Assembly: GCF_000215705.1 (NCBI RefSeq)
Contig: NC_015677.1
Span: forward strand, 1,686,001-1,750,000
DNA from: Ramlibacter tataouinensis TTB310
Lineage (GTDB): Bacteria; Pseudomonadota; Gammaproteobacteria; Burkholderiales; Burkholderiaceae_C
Length of the DNA: 64,000 nt
Direction: 5' to 3'
The notes beneath the pieces are model-generated. The model ran no database searches. It was not told the DNA's origin and saw only the letters and a list, made by a program, of their open reading frames with translations. Position numbers and translations under genes: made by a program. Positions 33,988 through 45,234 of the stretch are shown piece by piece. Position 1 is the stretch's first letter, and every line of letters begins with the position of its first letter.

Positions 33988-35811
33988 ATGAACCACCGTG
34001 CACTGCACGTCTTTCGCGTCGGCCGCCCGACGCTGCTGGCGCTCGCCCTCGTGGCCGCCGGCGTCTCCCACGCCCAGACCGCCGCGCTGGGCGAAACCGT
34101 GGTTACCGCCACGCGCACCCCGGCCCGGGCCGACAGCCTGGTCAGCGACGTCACCGTGCTCACGCGCGAGGACCTGCAGCGCCAGCCCGGGCGCAGCCTG
34201 CCCGAAATCCTCGCGCGCGAGGCCGGCGTGCAGTTCGCCGCCAACGGCGGTCGCGGCAAGAGCAGCAGCGTGTTCCTGCGCGGCACCGAGGCGCGCCACA
34301 CCATCCTGCTGATCGACGGCGTGCGCTATGGCTCGGCGACGCTGGGCACGCCCGTGTGGGAGAACCTGCCGCTCGACGCCATCGAGCGCATCGAAGTGGT
34401 CAAGGGCCCCGCCTCGTCGCTGTACGGCAGCGACGGGGTGGGCGGCGTGGTGCAGATCTTCACGCGCCAGGGGCGGCAGGGATTCCATCCGTACGCCGAG
34501 CTGTCGGCCGGCAGCCGGGGCTACACCCAAGGGGCGGCCGGCTTTTCGGCCGGCCAGGGCGCGTTCAGCGGCTCGCTGGGCCTCCAGGCGCTGAACGACC
34601 GCAGCTTCTCGGCCACCAACCCTGCCGTGCCGTTCGGCAACTACAACCCGGACCGGGACCCGTTCCGGCAGCGCTCGGTCAACGCGCAGGGGGCGTGGTC
34701 CTTCGCGCCCGACTGGAAGCTCGAAGGCGGCTTGCTGCACGCCGAAGGCACCAGCCACTTCGACGATGGTCCCGGCCGCGATTCGCACAGCAAGGTGCGC
34801 ACCTCGCTGCTGCGCGCGAATGTGAACGGCCGGGTGACCGGCGACTGGCAAACGCGCGTGCAGCTGGCGCGCAGCCGCGATGTGTCCAACGCCGTGGTCG
34901 CCTCCGTCCTGCCCAGCGACTTCGAGACCACGCAGGACCAGCTGCTGTGGCAGAACGACCTGGCCACGGCGCTCGGCGTGGCGCAGCTGGGCCTGGAGCG
35001 GCTGGAGCAGCAGGTCGACGGCTCCACCGCCTACGCCGTGCGCGAGCGCACCATCAACTCCGCCTTCGCCGGACTCAACGGCGAGGCCGGCGTGCACGGC
35101 TGGCAGGCCAGCCTGCGGCATGACCGCAACTCGCAGTTCGGTCCGCACACCACGGGCTTCGCCGGCTACGGCATCCGCTTCGCGCCGGCCTGGCGCGCCC
35201 ATGCCTCGTACGGGACGAGCTTCGTGGCGCCCTCGTTCAACCAGCTGTACTTCCCCCGCTTCGGCAACCCCACGCTGCAGCCCGAGGAGGGCAGGAACCG
35301 CGAGTTCGGCCTGACCTGGAGCCCGGGCGACCACACGGTGAAGCTGGTGCGTTTCGACAACCGCATCCGCGGCTTCATCCCCAGCGGGCCGCTGCCGGCC
35401 AACGTGCCGCGCGCGCGCATCGACGGCTGGACGCTGTCCTGGGACGGCCGCTTCGCCGACCTGGGGCTGCGCGCGGCCTACGACAGGCTGGACCCGCGCA
35501 ACCAGCTCACCGGGCGCAAGCTCCCCCGCCGCGCCGACGAGCAGGTCACGCTGGGTGCCGACTGGCGCGCCGGTGCCTGGACGCTGGGCGGCTCGCTGCT
35601 GTACGTGGGCGAGCGCTTCGACGATGCGGCCAACAACGTCCGCCTTGGCGCGTACACCACGGTGGACCTGTTCGCCACCTACGCGCTGGCGCGGGATTGG
35701 ACGCTGCAGGCCAGCCTGCGCAACGCCGCCGATCGCGAGTATTCCACGGTGCGCGGCTACAACCAGCCCGGTCGCGCCTTCGTCGCCACCCTGCGCTGGC
35801 AACCCAAGTAA
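33988..35811 (+). CDS. btuB: TonB-dependent vitamin B12 receptor
   Basis: This is a 607-residue outer-membrane receptor. The signal peptide ends near SHAQ (residue 25), and the TonB box ETVVTATRTP follows at once. The plug domain contains SLPEILAREAGVQF, FLRGTEARHTILLIDGVRYG and VVKGPASSLYGSDGVGG. The rest is a beta barrel ending in a C-terminal aromatic-rich strand (RAFVATLRWQPK). Size and riboswitch control identify BtuB. ATG 33988 gives a normal signal peptide; the longer frame runs into the leader. Confidence 0.93.
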   Translation: MNHRALHVFRVGRPTLLALALVAAGVSHAQTAALGETVVTATRTPARADSLVSDVTVLTREDLQRQPGRSLPEILAREAGVQFAANGGRGKSSSVFLRGTEARHTILLIDGVRYGSATLGTPVWENLPLDAIERIEVVKGPASSLYGSDGVGGVVQIFTRQGRQGFHPYAELSAGSRGYTQGAAGFSAGQGAFSGSLGLQALNDRSFSATNPAVPFGNYNPDRDPFRQRSVNAQGAWSFAPDWKLEGGLLHAEGTSHFDDGPGRDSHSKVRTSLLRANVNGRVTGDWQTRVQLARSRDVSNAVVASVLPSDFETTQDQLLWQNDLATALGVAQLGLERLEQQVDGSTAYAVRERTINSAFAGLNGEAGVHGWQASLRHDRNSQFGPHTTGFAGYGIRFAPAWRAHASYGTSFVAPSFNQLYFPRFGNPTLQPEEGRNREFGLTWSPGDHTVKLVRFDNRIRGFIPSGPLPANVPRARIDGWTLSWDGRFADLGLRAAYDRLDPRNQLTGRKLPRRADEQVTLGADWRAGAWTLGGSLLYVGERFDDAANNVRLGAYTTVDLFATYALARDWTLQASLRNAADREYSTVRGYNQPGRAFVATLRWQPK

Positions 35812-35822
35812 GCTGGCCGCGC

Positions 35823-36635
35823 ATGACTGCCGTTTCGCCGTACACGCCATCCCGCATCGTCTGCCTCACCGAGGAGACGACGGAGTGGCTGTACCTGCTG
35901 GGGCAGGAGCATCGCATCGTCGGCATTTCCGGCTACACGGTGCGGCCGCGCCGCGCGCGGGACGAGAAGCCCCGGGTCAGCGCTTTCCTTTCGGCCAAGA
36001 TCGACAAGATCCTGGCGCTGGAGCCGGACTGCGTGTTCGGCTTCTCCGACCTGCAGGCCGACATCGCCTCGGCCCTGGTGCGCCAGGGCGTGCAGGTCAC
36101 CGTCTTCAACCAGCGCAGCGTGGAGCAGATCTTCGCCATGCTGTGGCAGGTGGCGGCCCTGGTGGGCCAGGCGCAGCAGGGCGAGGCGCTGCTGGCGCGG
36201 ATGCGCGCGCGGCTGGACGCCATCCAGGCTGCGGCGCGGGCGCTGCCGCGCCGGCCGCGCGTGTTCTTCGAGGAATGGGACGAGCCCCCCATCAGCGCCA
36301 TCCGCTGGGTCAGCGAGCTGCTCACCGTTGCCGGTGGCGACGACTGCTTCGTGGAGCTGTCGCGGCAGGCGCTGGGCAAGGACCGCATCGTGCAGGACGC
36401 CGCGGAGATCCCGCGCCGCAACCCGGACATCGTCATCGGCTCCTGGTGCGGCAAGAAGTTCCGACCCGAGAAGGTGGCCGCGCGCCCGGGCTGGCAGGAC
36501 GTCAGCGCCGTGCGCGACGGCCAGCTGTTCGAGATCAAGTCAGCCGACATCCTGCAGCCCGGTCCGGCGGCGCTGACCGACGGCGTGGAGCAGCTGCACC
36601 GCATCGTGATGGACTGGGCCCGGACGCATGCCTGA
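35823..36635 (+). CDS. BtuF-like cobalamin-binding protein without signal peptide
   Basis: This 270-residue protein belongs to the helical-backbone metal/B12 receptor fold: RIVCLTEETTEWLYLLG, then RVSAFLSAKIDKILALEPD and PDIVIGSWCGKKF. Unlike the BtuF encoded at 38545 it has no N-terminal hydrophobic signal, so it should remain in the cytoplasm. It lies 11 bases after btuB and overlaps cobU by 8 bases. Proteins of this kind are annotated as cobalamin-binding in Burkholderiales B12 loci. A cytoplasmic corrinoid carrier or chaperone role is inference. Confidence 0.8.
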   Translation: MTAVSPYTPSRIVCLTEETTEWLYLLGQEHRIVGISGYTVRPRRARDEKPRVSAFLSAKIDKILALEPDCVFGFSDLQADIASALVRQGVQVTVFNQRSVEQIFAMLWQVAALVGQAQQGEALLARMRARLDAIQAAARALPRRPRVFFEEWDEPPISAIRWVSELLTVAGGDDCFVELSRQALGKDRIVQDAAEIPRRNPDIVIGSWCGKKFRPEKVAARPGWQDVSAVRDGQLFEIKSADILQPGPAALTDGVEQLHRIVMDWARTHA

Positions 36636-37226
36636 ACCCACCGTCGCCAGAAGCGAGCTGATCCTGGGCGGCCAGAAGAGCGGCAAGACGGCACGCGCCG
36701 AATCGCTGGCAGCCGCCTGGCTGGACCGGTCGCCGCAGCACCGGGCTGTCTACATCGCCACCGCGCAGGCCTGGGACGAGGAGATGCGCGAGCGGATCGC
36801 CCGCCACCGGCGCGACCGCGCCGACCGGGTGCCGCGCATGGAGACCGTGGAGGAGCCCAGCGCCCTGGCCCAGGCCATCGGGGTGCACAGCCGGGCCGAC
36901 ACGCTGATCGTGGTGGACTGCCTGACGCTGTGGTTGACCGGGCTGCTGATGCCGGCGGTCGGCACGCCTGGAGCCGACCCGGTGTCGGGTATTGCTCAGG
37001 CCCAGGAGGAAGCCCGGCCCGATGCCGTCCTTGCGGGAGCAGTTCGGGCCTGCGCCGGACCGCTCGTGCTGATCAGCAACGAGATCGGCCTGGGCGTGAT
37101 CCCCATGGGCCACGACGTGCGCGCCTTCGTCGATGCCCTGGGCACCCTGAACCAGCAGGCGGCGGCCGCCTGCGAGCGCGTCACGCTGATGTCGGCGGGG
37201 CTGGCCCTCACGCTCAAGGGGGCCGC

Positions 37227-37230
<4 letters not shown>
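36628..37230 (+). CDS. cobU: Bifunctional adenosylcobinamide kinase/guanylyltransferase
   Basis: This 200-residue enzyme phosphorylates adenosylcobinamide and then transfers GMP to give adenosylcobinamide-GDP. The P-loop GGQKSGKT spans residues 14-21, the GMP-accepting His is H60 in ARHRRDR, and VDCLTLWLTGLL and LISNEIGLGVIP are family signatures. It overlaps the preceding gene by 8 bases and cobB by 4 (ATGA). Confidence 0.95.
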
Positions 37231-38544
<1,314 letters not shown>

Positions 38545-38552
<8 letters not shown>

Positions 38553-39456
38553 CACCTCCACCGCCCCGAAAAACCGCACGGTGCACTGGCTGTTGCTGCT
38601 TCTGGCCTTGCTGCTCGCCACGCCGGCGCGGGCGCTGGACCTGACGGACGACCGCGGCGTGCGCATCACGCTGGACGCGCCACCGCAGCGCATCGTCAGC
38701 CTGCTGCCTTCGCTGACGGAGACGGTGTGCCACCTGGGCCAATGCCATCGGCTGGTCGGTGTGGACCGCTACTCCAACTGGCCCGAGGCGGTGCACCGGC
38801 TTCCCCAGGTGGGCGGCGGACTCGATCCCAGCATCGAGGCCATCGTGGCCCTGCGGCCCGACCTGGTGCTGGCCGGCACCTCGATGCGCGCGATCGCGCG
38901 GCTGGAGGCGCTGGGCGTGAAGGTGGTGGCGCTGGAGCCGCGCACCCACGCCGACGTGCGCCGCGTGCTGGGCAAGGTCGGCGTGCTGCTGGGGGTGGAC
39001 GATGCCCAGCGGGTCTGGCGCGAGATCGACGCGGGCGTGTCGGCCGCCGCCCAGTCGCTGCCGGCCCAGGTGCAGGGAACGCGTGTCTATTTCGAGGTGA
39101 ACCGCGGCCCCTACGGCGCCGGCGAGGCATCGTTCATCGGCGAGACGCTGGCCCGGCTGGGAGTGCGCAACATCCTGCCGGCCACCCTGGGGCCTTTTCC
39201 CAAGCTGAATCCGGAGTTCGTGGTGCGCGCCAACCCCGACCTGATCATGGTGGGTGCCCGCGACGGCGCTGAACTGCACAACCGGCCGGGCTGGGGCGCG
39301 ATCCGCGCGCTGCGCGAGCAACGGGTGTGCAGCTTCGCGCCGGCCGAGGCCGAGGTGCTGGTGCGCCCGGGGCCGCGGATGGCGGAGGCGGCCCGGCTGA
39401 TGGCGCGCTGCCTGGCCGACAAAGCGCCGCGCGGCGCGCAGCGAGCCGCTCCGTGA
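38545..39456 (+). CDS. btuF: Periplasmic vitamin B12-binding protein
   Basis: This 303-residue protein has a clear signal peptide (WLLLLLALLLATPARA, cleavage near residue 31). The two-lobed binding fold reads RIVSLLPSLTETVCHLG, VGVDRYSNWPEAV, PDLVLAGTSMRAIARLEALG and VRANPDLIMVGA. It delivers corrinoid to BtuCD, whose genes follow immediately. It overlaps cobB at the start and the permease gene at the end (GTGA). Confidence 0.92.
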
Positions 39457-40532
39457 GACGCGGCGGTGGCGCCCTGCTGGGCATGACCCTCGCGGCGCTG
39501 AGCGCCGGGCTGCTGGTGCTGGGCACCGGCATCGGCAGCGCGGGCTTCGAAGGCATGCTCGCGCCGCTGCTGGATCCCGCTGCCGATCCGGCGCAGGCCG
39601 CGATGGCGCGGCAGATCGTCTGGGAGATCCGGCTGCCGCGCACCCTGGGCGCCTGGCTGGCGGGCGCGCTGCTGGGCCTGGCCGGCGCGCTGGCCCAGGG
39701 CCTGTTCCGCAACCCGCTGGCCGATCCCTACCTGCTGGGAAGCGCGGCCGGCGCGTCGCTCGGCGTCGCCCTCGCGCTGGCCGCGATGGGTGGTGCCGCC
39801 GGTATGCTGGGAGGCAGCATGAGGAGCGCCGCGACCGTGGGGCTGTCTTCCTCCGACATCTGGGTCCGCCTGGGCTTCACCGGCGCGGCGTTCGCCGGCG
39901 CGGTGCTGGCCGTGGTGCTGACGCTCGCGCTCGCGCGCGGCGTGCAGCACACGTTGCGGCTGCTGCTGGCCGGGGTCATCGTCGGCGTGGTGCTGGGCGC
40001 GCTGAGCTCCCTGGTCCTGTTGTTCTCGCCCGACTCGCTGCAGGCGATGCAGGCATTCATGCTGGGCTCCACGGGCTTCGTGGGCTGGAGCGCCTGCGCC
40101 CTGATGGCCGGCGCCTGGCTGCTGACCGCTTCGGCAGCCTGGCTCCTGGCGCGGGCGCTGGACGGCCTCGCCCTGGGCGAGGCCACGGCCCGGAGCCTGG
40201 GATTGGCGCTGGGCCCGCTGCGCGCCGCGCTGGTCGCGGCGCTGGCCCTGGCCACCGGCACGGCCGTGGCGCAGACCGGGCTGATCGCCTTCGTCGGCCT
40301 GGCCGCGCCCCACCTGGTGCGCGCTGCGTTCAGCCTGCCGCACCGCCGCCTGGTGCTGCTGGCCAGCCTGATGGGCGGCGTGCTGTTGACGGCCGCCGAC
40401 CTGCTGGCGCGGGCCCTGATCGCGCCGCAGGAGCTGCCGGTGGGCATTCTGACGGCCGTGCTCGGCGGCGGCTACCTGCTGTGGCTGATGCACAGGCGTG
40501 GCGGCCACCTGGGGACCGGAGGCCTGCATTGA
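39453..40532 (+). CDS. btuC: B12 ABC transporter permease
   Basis: This 359-residue FecCD-family permease has about ten hydrophobic segments. Family motifs EIRLPRTLGAWLAGALLGLAG, given as EIRLPRTLGAWL, then QGLFRNPLADPYLLG and GLIAFVGLAAPHLVR are all present. A loop of about 25 residues near position 115 (Gly/Met/Ser-rich) is longer than in E. coli BtuC. GTG 39453 overlaps the btuF stop. Context and order (btuF-btuC-btuD) assign it to corrinoid uptake. Confidence 0.92.
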   Translation: MRRGGGALLGMTLAALSAGLLVLGTGIGSAGFEGMLAPLLDPAADPAQAAMARQIVWEIRLPRTLGAWLAGALLGLAGALAQGLFRNPLADPYLLGSAAGASLGVALALAAMGGAAGMLGGSMRSAATVGLSSSDIWVRLGFTGAAFAGAVLAVVLTLALARGVQHTLRLLLAGVIVGVVLGALSSLVLLFSPDSLQAMQAFMLGSTGFVGWSACALMAGAWLLTASAAWLLARALDGLALGEATARSLGLALGPLRAALVAALALATGTAVAQTGLIAFVGLAAPHLVRAAFSLPHRRLVLLASLMGGVLLTAADLLARALIAPQELPVGILTAVLGGGYLLWLMHRRGGHLGTGGLH

Positions 40533-41293
40533 ACGCAGCGGCTTTGCAGGCGCTGGGCCTGCGGGTGGCCCTGGGAGGCCGGCCGGTGCTGCACGGCATC
40601 GACCTGGCTTTCCCCGCGGGTCGCTGGACCAGCGTCGTCGGACCCAACGGCGCGGGCAAGTCGACGCTGCTGAAGGCGCTGGCCGGCCTGCTGCCGGCCG
40701 AAGGCCAGGTGGCGTTGCTCGGGCAGCCGCTGGCAGCCTGGCGGCAGCGCGAGCGGGCGCGCCGGCTCGCCTGGCTGGGGCAGGGCGAAGCCGGCGCGGA
40801 GGACCTGACCGTTCATGACGTCGCCATGCTGGGCCGGCTGCCGCACCAGCCGTGGCTGGCTCCGCCGGGCCCTGGCGACCGGGCGGCCGTGGAGCAGGCA
40901 CTGCGCGCGACGCAGGCCTGGGACTGGCGCGACCGGCCGCTGGGCCAGCTCTCCGGCGGCGAGCGACAGCGGGTGCTGCTGGCGCGTGCGCTGGCCGTCC
41001 AGGCGCAGGTGCTGCTCATGGACGAGCCGCTCGCCAACCTCGATCCGCCTCACCAGTCGGACTGGCTGCTGCTGGTGCGCGACCTGGCGGCGGCAGGCCG
41101 CACGGTGGTCAGCGTGCTGCACGAGGTCACCATGGCGTTGCAGGCGGATTCGCTGGTAGTGATGGCGCAGGGCCGCGTCGTGCACCAGGGCGCCTGCGCC
41201 GCGCCCGCCACGCACCGCGCCGTGGAAGCAGTGTTCGATCGGCGCATCGCCGTCCACGCGGTGGCCGGCCGGCCGGTGGCGCTGCCGCAATGA
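40529..41293 (+). CDS. btuD: B12 ABC transporter ATP-binding protein
   Basis: This 254-residue ATPase has Walker [10 protein letters not shown] at residues 38-46, signature LSGGERQRV, Walker B VLLMDEP and a switch His in VLHEV. The TTG start at 40529 overlaps the btuC stop as TTGA, and it gives a normal N-terminus; the ATG at 40481 would lie deep inside btuC. It powers B12 import with BtuC. Confidence 0.93.
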   Translation: MNAAALQALGLRVALGGRPVLHGIDLAFPAGRWTSVVGPNGAGKSTLLKALAGLLPAEGQVALLGQPLAAWRQRERARRLAWLGQGEAGAEDLTVHDVAMLGRLPHQPWLAPPGPGDRAAVEQALRATQAWDWRDRPLGQLSGGERQRVLLARALAVQAQVLLMDEPLANLDPPHQSDWLLLVRDLAAAGRTVVSVLHEVTMALQADSLVVMAQGRVVHQGACAAPATHRAVEAVFDRRIAVHAVAGRPVALPQ

Positions 41294-41306
41294 GGAGATA
41301 CAAGGC

Positions 41307-41876
41307 ATGAACATCGAGCAACCGCCCTCGGCCAAGCCGTACGACAAGCCGCAAGGCGAGCGCCGCGGGCTGGTGATCGTCAACACCGGCGACGGCAAGG
41401 GCAAGAGCACGGCCGCTTTCGGACTGGCGCTGCGCGCGCACGGCCGCGGCAAGGCGGTGAAGATCTACCAGTTCATGAAGGTGCCCACCGCGCGCTTCGG
41501 CGAGCACCGCATGTTCGAGCAGATCGGCATCCCCATCGAGGGCCTGGGCGATGGTTTCTCCTGGAAGAGCCAGGACCTGGAGCGCTCGGCCCAGCTCGCG
41601 CGCGACGGCTGGCAGCGGGCCAGGCAAGCCATCCTGGGCGGGCAGTTCTTCCTGGTGGTGCTGGACGAGCTCACCTACCCGCTGATCTACGGCTGGCTGC
41701 CGCTGCCCGAGGTGCTGCAGACCCTGCGCGAGCGGCCGAAGGATGTGCACGTGGCCATCACCGGCCGGCGCTGCCCGCCCGAGATCGTGGAGATCGCCGA
41801 TACCGTGACCGAGATGACCAAGATCAAGCACGCCTTCAATGCCGGCGTGCCGGCGCAACGCGGCATCGAGGACTGA
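41307..41876 (+). CDS. cobO: Corrinoid adenosyltransferase (CobO/BtuR type)
   Basis: This 189-residue enzyme adds the 5'-deoxyadenosyl group to Co(I) corrinoids. The reversed P-loop GDGKGKST is at residues 28-35. [27 protein letters not shown] and [17 protein letters not shown] match the CobA/CobO family. AATGAGGAG-type sequence lies 13 bases before the ATG, one of the few non-overlapping starts in the cluster. Confidence 0.95.
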   Translation: MNIEQPPSAKPYDKPQGERRGLVIVNTGDGKGKSTAAFGLALRAHGRGKAVKIYQFMKVPTARFGEHRMFEQIGIPIEGLGDGFSWKSQDLERSAQLARDGWQRARQAILGGQFFLVVLDELTYPLIYGWLPLPEVLQTLRERPKDVHVAITGRRCPPEIVEIADTVTEMTKIKHAFNAGVPAQRGIED

Positions 41877-41880
41877 GGCG

Positions 41881-42846
41881 ATGGCTGGCGGGTCCTCGCC
41901 CATGCTTGCCGGCGCCGTCGCCCTGGCGGTGGCGTTCGCCCTGGACCGCTGGCTGGGCGAACCGCCCGCGCGCTGGCATCCGGTGGTGGGGATGGGGCGC
42001 TACCTGGGCTGGATCGGCGGGCGCGTCGCGCCGCGCGAGGAGCGGCCGGATCCCGATTGGCTCGCCTTCTGGGCCGGTGCCCTGGCCTGGAGCGGCGCCG
42101 CGCTGCTGCTGGCGCTGGCTGCGTGGATGGTCCAGCGGTGGCTGCTGGGGCTGCCCGCCCTTGCAGCCGGGCTGTTGCTGGGCCTGCTGCTCAAGCCGCT
42201 GCTGTCCTGGCGCATGCTGCGCGAGGAAGTGGCCGCGGTGGAGGATGCGCTCGCTGGGTCGCTGGACGACGGGCGGCGGCGGCTGGCGCGCCTGGTGAGC
42301 CGCGACGTGAGCCAGCTGGACGAGGCCCAGGTGCGCGAGAGCGCGATCGAGTCGCTCGCGGAGAACTACAACGACTCGGTGGTCGCGCCGGTGTTCTGGT
42401 TCGCCGTCGCCGGGCTGCCCGGCGCGGTGCTGTACCGCTTCGCGAACACCGCCGATGCGATGTGGGGCTACCGGGGCTTTCGCGGCGGGCTGCACTGGGA
42501 ATGGGCCGGCAAGTGGACGGCGCGCGCCGACGACGCGCTGTCCTGGCTGCCGGCGCGGCTGGCGGCGCTGCTGCTGGCGCTCGCCGCGGCACGCCGGCTG
42601 CCGGGCCTGCGCGGCCAGTCGGCGCTGACGCCCTCGCCCAATGGCGGCTGGCCCATGGCGGCCATGGCGCTGGCGCTGGGCGTGCGGCTGCGCAAGCCGG
42701 GCGTGTACGCGCTGAACGCGGGTGCGCCTTCGCCGGCGCCCATGCACACCCGGCAGGCACTGCGGCTGTGCGGGCGCGCGTTGCCGCTGCTGCTGGCCTG
42801 TGCCTGGCTGCTGGCGGCCGCCGTGCAGGGAGCCTGGCTGCGATGA
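41881..42846 (+). CDS. cbiB: Adenosylcobinamide-phosphate synthase
   Basis: This 321-residue membrane enzyme attaches aminopropanol (phosphate) to adenosylcobyric acid. Hydrophobic segments alternate with the signature parts DRWLGEPPARWHPVVGMGR, LSRDVSQL-like VSRDVSQLDEAQVRE, ESLAENYNDSVVAPVFWF and PSPNGGWPMAAMA. ATG 41881 is 4 bases after cobO; ATG 41902 is an alternative. The aminotransferase-fold decarboxylase that follows supplies its substrate. Confidence 0.93.
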   Translation: MAGGSSPMLAGAVALAVAFALDRWLGEPPARWHPVVGMGRYLGWIGGRVAPREERPDPDWLAFWAGALAWSGAALLLALAAWMVQRWLLGLPALAAGLLLGLLLKPLLSWRMLREEVAAVEDALAGSLDDGRRRLARLVSRDVSQLDEAQVRESAIESLAENYNDSVVAPVFWFAVAGLPGAVLYRFANTADAMWGYRGFRGGLHWEWAGKWTARADDALSWLPARLAALLLALAAARRLPGLRGQSALTPSPNGGWPMAAMALALGVRLRKPGVYALNAGAPSPAPMHTRQALRLCGRALPLLLACAWLLAAAVQGAWLR

Positions 42847-43799
42847 GCGAGCATGGCGGCCCCGACGCGCTGGGCATCCCGGCGCACGATTTCTCCACCA
42901 ATGCCAATGCCTGCGGCCCCTGCCCGCAGGCATTGCTGGCGGTGCAAGGGGCCGATGCCCGGCAGTACCCGGATCCCGGCTACGGCCTGCTGCGGCAGGC
43001 GCTGGCGCAACTGCACCAGGTCGAGCCCGCCCGCATCGTGCTGGCCGCCAGCGCCAGCGAGTTCATCCAGCGCGTCACGGCCTGGTGCGCCCGCCAGGGG
43101 ATTCGCAGCGCCGCCGTGCCGCGCCACGGCTATGGCGACTATGCGCGGGCGGCGCGGGCCTGGGGCCTGGCCGTGGTGCACGAGGGCGCGGCGCCGCTGC
43201 TGTGGCTGTGCGAGCCCTCCAGCCCGCTGGGCCAGGCGGAAGAACGCTGGGACGCTGCCGGCCAGGCCGAGGTGGTAGTGCTGGACCGTGCCTACGAGCC
43301 GCTGCGCTTGGAGGACTGGAGCAGCGGCACCGCGGCCGACCCGGGAGGTGTCTGGCAGCTGTGGACGCCCAACAAGGCGCTGGGCCTGACCGGCGTGCGG
43401 GCGGCCTATGCGATCGCGCCGCGCGGCGCGGAGCAGGGCATGGCCGCGCTCGAGGCGCTGGCGCCTTCCTGGCCGCTGGGCGCGCACGGCGTGGCGCTGC
43501 TGCACGCCTGGTGCGAGCCTGCGGTGCAGCTGTGGGTGCTGGACAGCCAGCACGTGCTGCGGCGCTGGAAGCTGCAGCAGCAGGCGCTGTGCCGCGACCT
43601 GGGCTGGCGCTGCGAGCCCAGCGCCGCCAACTTCTTCGTCGCCGGCCCGCTCGCGCCAGGGCGCCTGGCCGCCCTGCGGCAGCAGGGCGTCAAGCTGCGC
43701 GACGGCAGCTCCTTCGGACTGCCCGGCCAGGTGCGCTTGAGCGTGCAGCCGCCGGCCAGCCAGGCAGCGCTGCGCCTTGCCTGGAGGGCTACCGCATGA
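42843..43799 (+). CDS. cobD: Threonine-phosphate decarboxylase-like aminotransferase
   Basis: This 318-residue fold-type I PLP enzyme has its likely PLP lysine at K178 in WTPNKALGLTGVRAAYA. HDFSTNANACGPCP and YPDPGYGLLRQALAQLH near the N-terminus are typical of CobD/CobC proteins, which make aminopropanol phosphate from threonine phosphate. It is a little shorter than CobD of Salmonella. It overlaps cbiB and cobQ by 4 bases each (ATGA). Confidence 0.88.
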   Translation: MSEHGGPDALGIPAHDFSTNANACGPCPQALLAVQGADARQYPDPGYGLLRQALAQLHQVEPARIVLAASASEFIQRVTAWCARQGIRSAAVPRHGYGDYARAARAWGLAVVHEGAAPLLWLCEPSSPLGQAEERWDAAGQAEVVVLDRAYEPLRLEDWSSGTAADPGGVWQLWTPNKALGLTGVRAAYAIAPRGAEQGMAALEALAPSWPLGAHGVALLHAWCEPAVQLWVLDSQHVLRRWKLQQQALCRDLGWRCEPSAANFFVAGPLAPGRLAALRQQGVKLRDGSSFGLPGQVRLSVQPPASQAALRLAWRATA

Positions 43800-45232
43800 A
43801 GGCCAGGTGCGTGATGGTGCTGGGCACCACCAGCAGCGCCGGCAAGAGCTGGCTGGCCACAGCGCTGTGCCGCTGGTACGCGCGCCAGGGGCTGAAGGTG
43901 GCGCCGTTCAAGGCGCAGAACATGAGCAACAACGCCCGTGTCGTCGCCGGCGGGGAGATCGGCAGCGCGCAGTATTTCCAGGCGCTGGCCGCCGGTGCCG
44001 AGCCCGAGGTGCGCATGAACCCGCTACTGCTCAAGCCCGAGCGCGACACGCACAGCCAGGTGGTGCTGCTGGGTCAGGTGGACGAGGAACTGACGGCCAG
44101 GCCCTGGCGCGGGCGCAGCGCCAGCGTGTGGCCGCGGATCGCCCGGGCGCTGGACGAGTTGCGGGCCGAGAACGACGTGGTGGTGATCGAAGGCGCGGGC
44201 TCGCCGGCCGAGATCAACCTGAAGGACAGCGACATCGTCAACATGCGCGTCGCCGCCCATGCGGATGCCGCCTGCCTGCTGGTGACCGACATCGACCGCG
44301 GTGGCGCCTTCGCCCATCTCTACGGCACCTGGGCCTTGCTGGACGCGCCGGAGCGCGCCCGCATCCGCGGCTTCGTGCTGAACAAGTTCCGCGGCGACGC
44401 GGCCCTGCTGGCGCCGGCGCCGCAGCGCCTGGAGCAACTCACCGGCGTCCCGACCCTCGCCACCTTGCCCATGTGGCGGCAGCATGGCCTGCCCGAGGAG
44501 GACGGCTGGTACGGCGCCCGCGGCGGCGCGGGCGAGGGCCGGGCGATCGCGCTGGTCGCCTACCCGCGCATCAGCAACCTCGACGAGTTCCAGCCGCTCG
44601 CCAACCTCCCGGGCGTGCGGCTGGTGTGGGCGCGCAGGCCGGCCGACCTCGCCGGCGCCGATTGGGTGGTACTGCCCGGCTCCAAGCACACCAGCGGCGA
44701 CCTCGCCTGGCTGCGCGAGCAGGGCCTGGACCGCGCCATCTTGCGCCATGCAGGCGAGGGCAGGACCGTGCTGGGCGTGTGCGGCGGCCTGCAGATGCTG
44801 GGCGAGGCGCTGGTCGACCCGCACGGCATCGACGGCAACGCCCCCGGCCTCGGCCTGCTGCCGCTGGTGACGCAATTCGAGCCCGCCAAGACCGTGCGCC
44901 GCACCAGCGCGCGTTTCGGCGCGGTGGGCGGCCCCTGGGCGCCGCTGGCCGGCGTGGCCGTCGCGGGCTACGAGATCCACCATGGCCGGACCGCGCAGCA
45001 CCCGGCGATGGCACGCGCGCAGGCGGTGCTGCCCGACGGCCTGGGCTGGCAGAACGCCGGGGGCAACGTGCTGGGGCTGTACCTGCATGGCATGTTCGAG
45101 GACCCGGCGGTGCTGCAGGCCCTGTTCGGCGCCCAGGCGCCCACGCTGGACCATGTGTTCGACGGCCTCGCCGACTTCATCGAGGCCCATTTCCCGGCCG
45201 GCGCGCTGCCCGGCCTCATCACCCGTTCCTGA
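43796..45232 (+). CDS. cobQ: Cobyric acid synthase
   Basis: This 478-residue enzyme amidates side chains b, d, e and g with glutamine and ATP. The N-terminal domain has MVLGTTSSAGKSWLATALCR, PFKAQNMSNNARV and VIEGAGSPAEINLKDSD. The glutaminase domain has VVLPGSKHTSGDLAWLR, the nucleophile C329 in LGVCGGLQMLG and YEIHHGRT with the catalytic His. All key residues seem intact. Confidence 0.95.
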   Translation: MKARCVMVLGTTSSAGKSWLATALCRWYARQGLKVAPFKAQNMSNNARVVAGGEIGSAQYFQALAAGAEPEVRMNPLLLKPERDTHSQVVLLGQVDEELTARPWRGRSASVWPRIARALDELRAENDVVVIEGAGSPAEINLKDSDIVNMRVAAHADAACLLVTDIDRGGAFAHLYGTWALLDAPERARIRGFVLNKFRGDAALLAPAPQRLEQLTGVPTLATLPMWRQHGLPEEDGWYGARGGAGEGRAIALVAYPRISNLDEFQPLANLPGVRLVWARRPADLAGADWVVLPGSKHTSGDLAWLREQGLDRAILRHAGEGRTVLGVCGGLQMLGEALVDPHGIDGNAPGLGLLPLVTQFEPAKTVRRTSARFGAVGGPWAPLAGVAVAGYEIHHGRTAQHPAMARAQAVLPDGLGWQNAGGNVLGLYLHGMFEDPAVLQALFGAQAPTLDHVFDGLADFIEAHFPAGALPGLITRS

Positions 45233-45234
45233 CC

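Noticed and set aside
42843..43799. Histidinol-phosphate aminotransferase (HisC) for the cobD-like gene
   Set aside because: The fold is shared, but the N-terminal motifs and the tight position between cbiB and cobQ favour the B12 enzyme.
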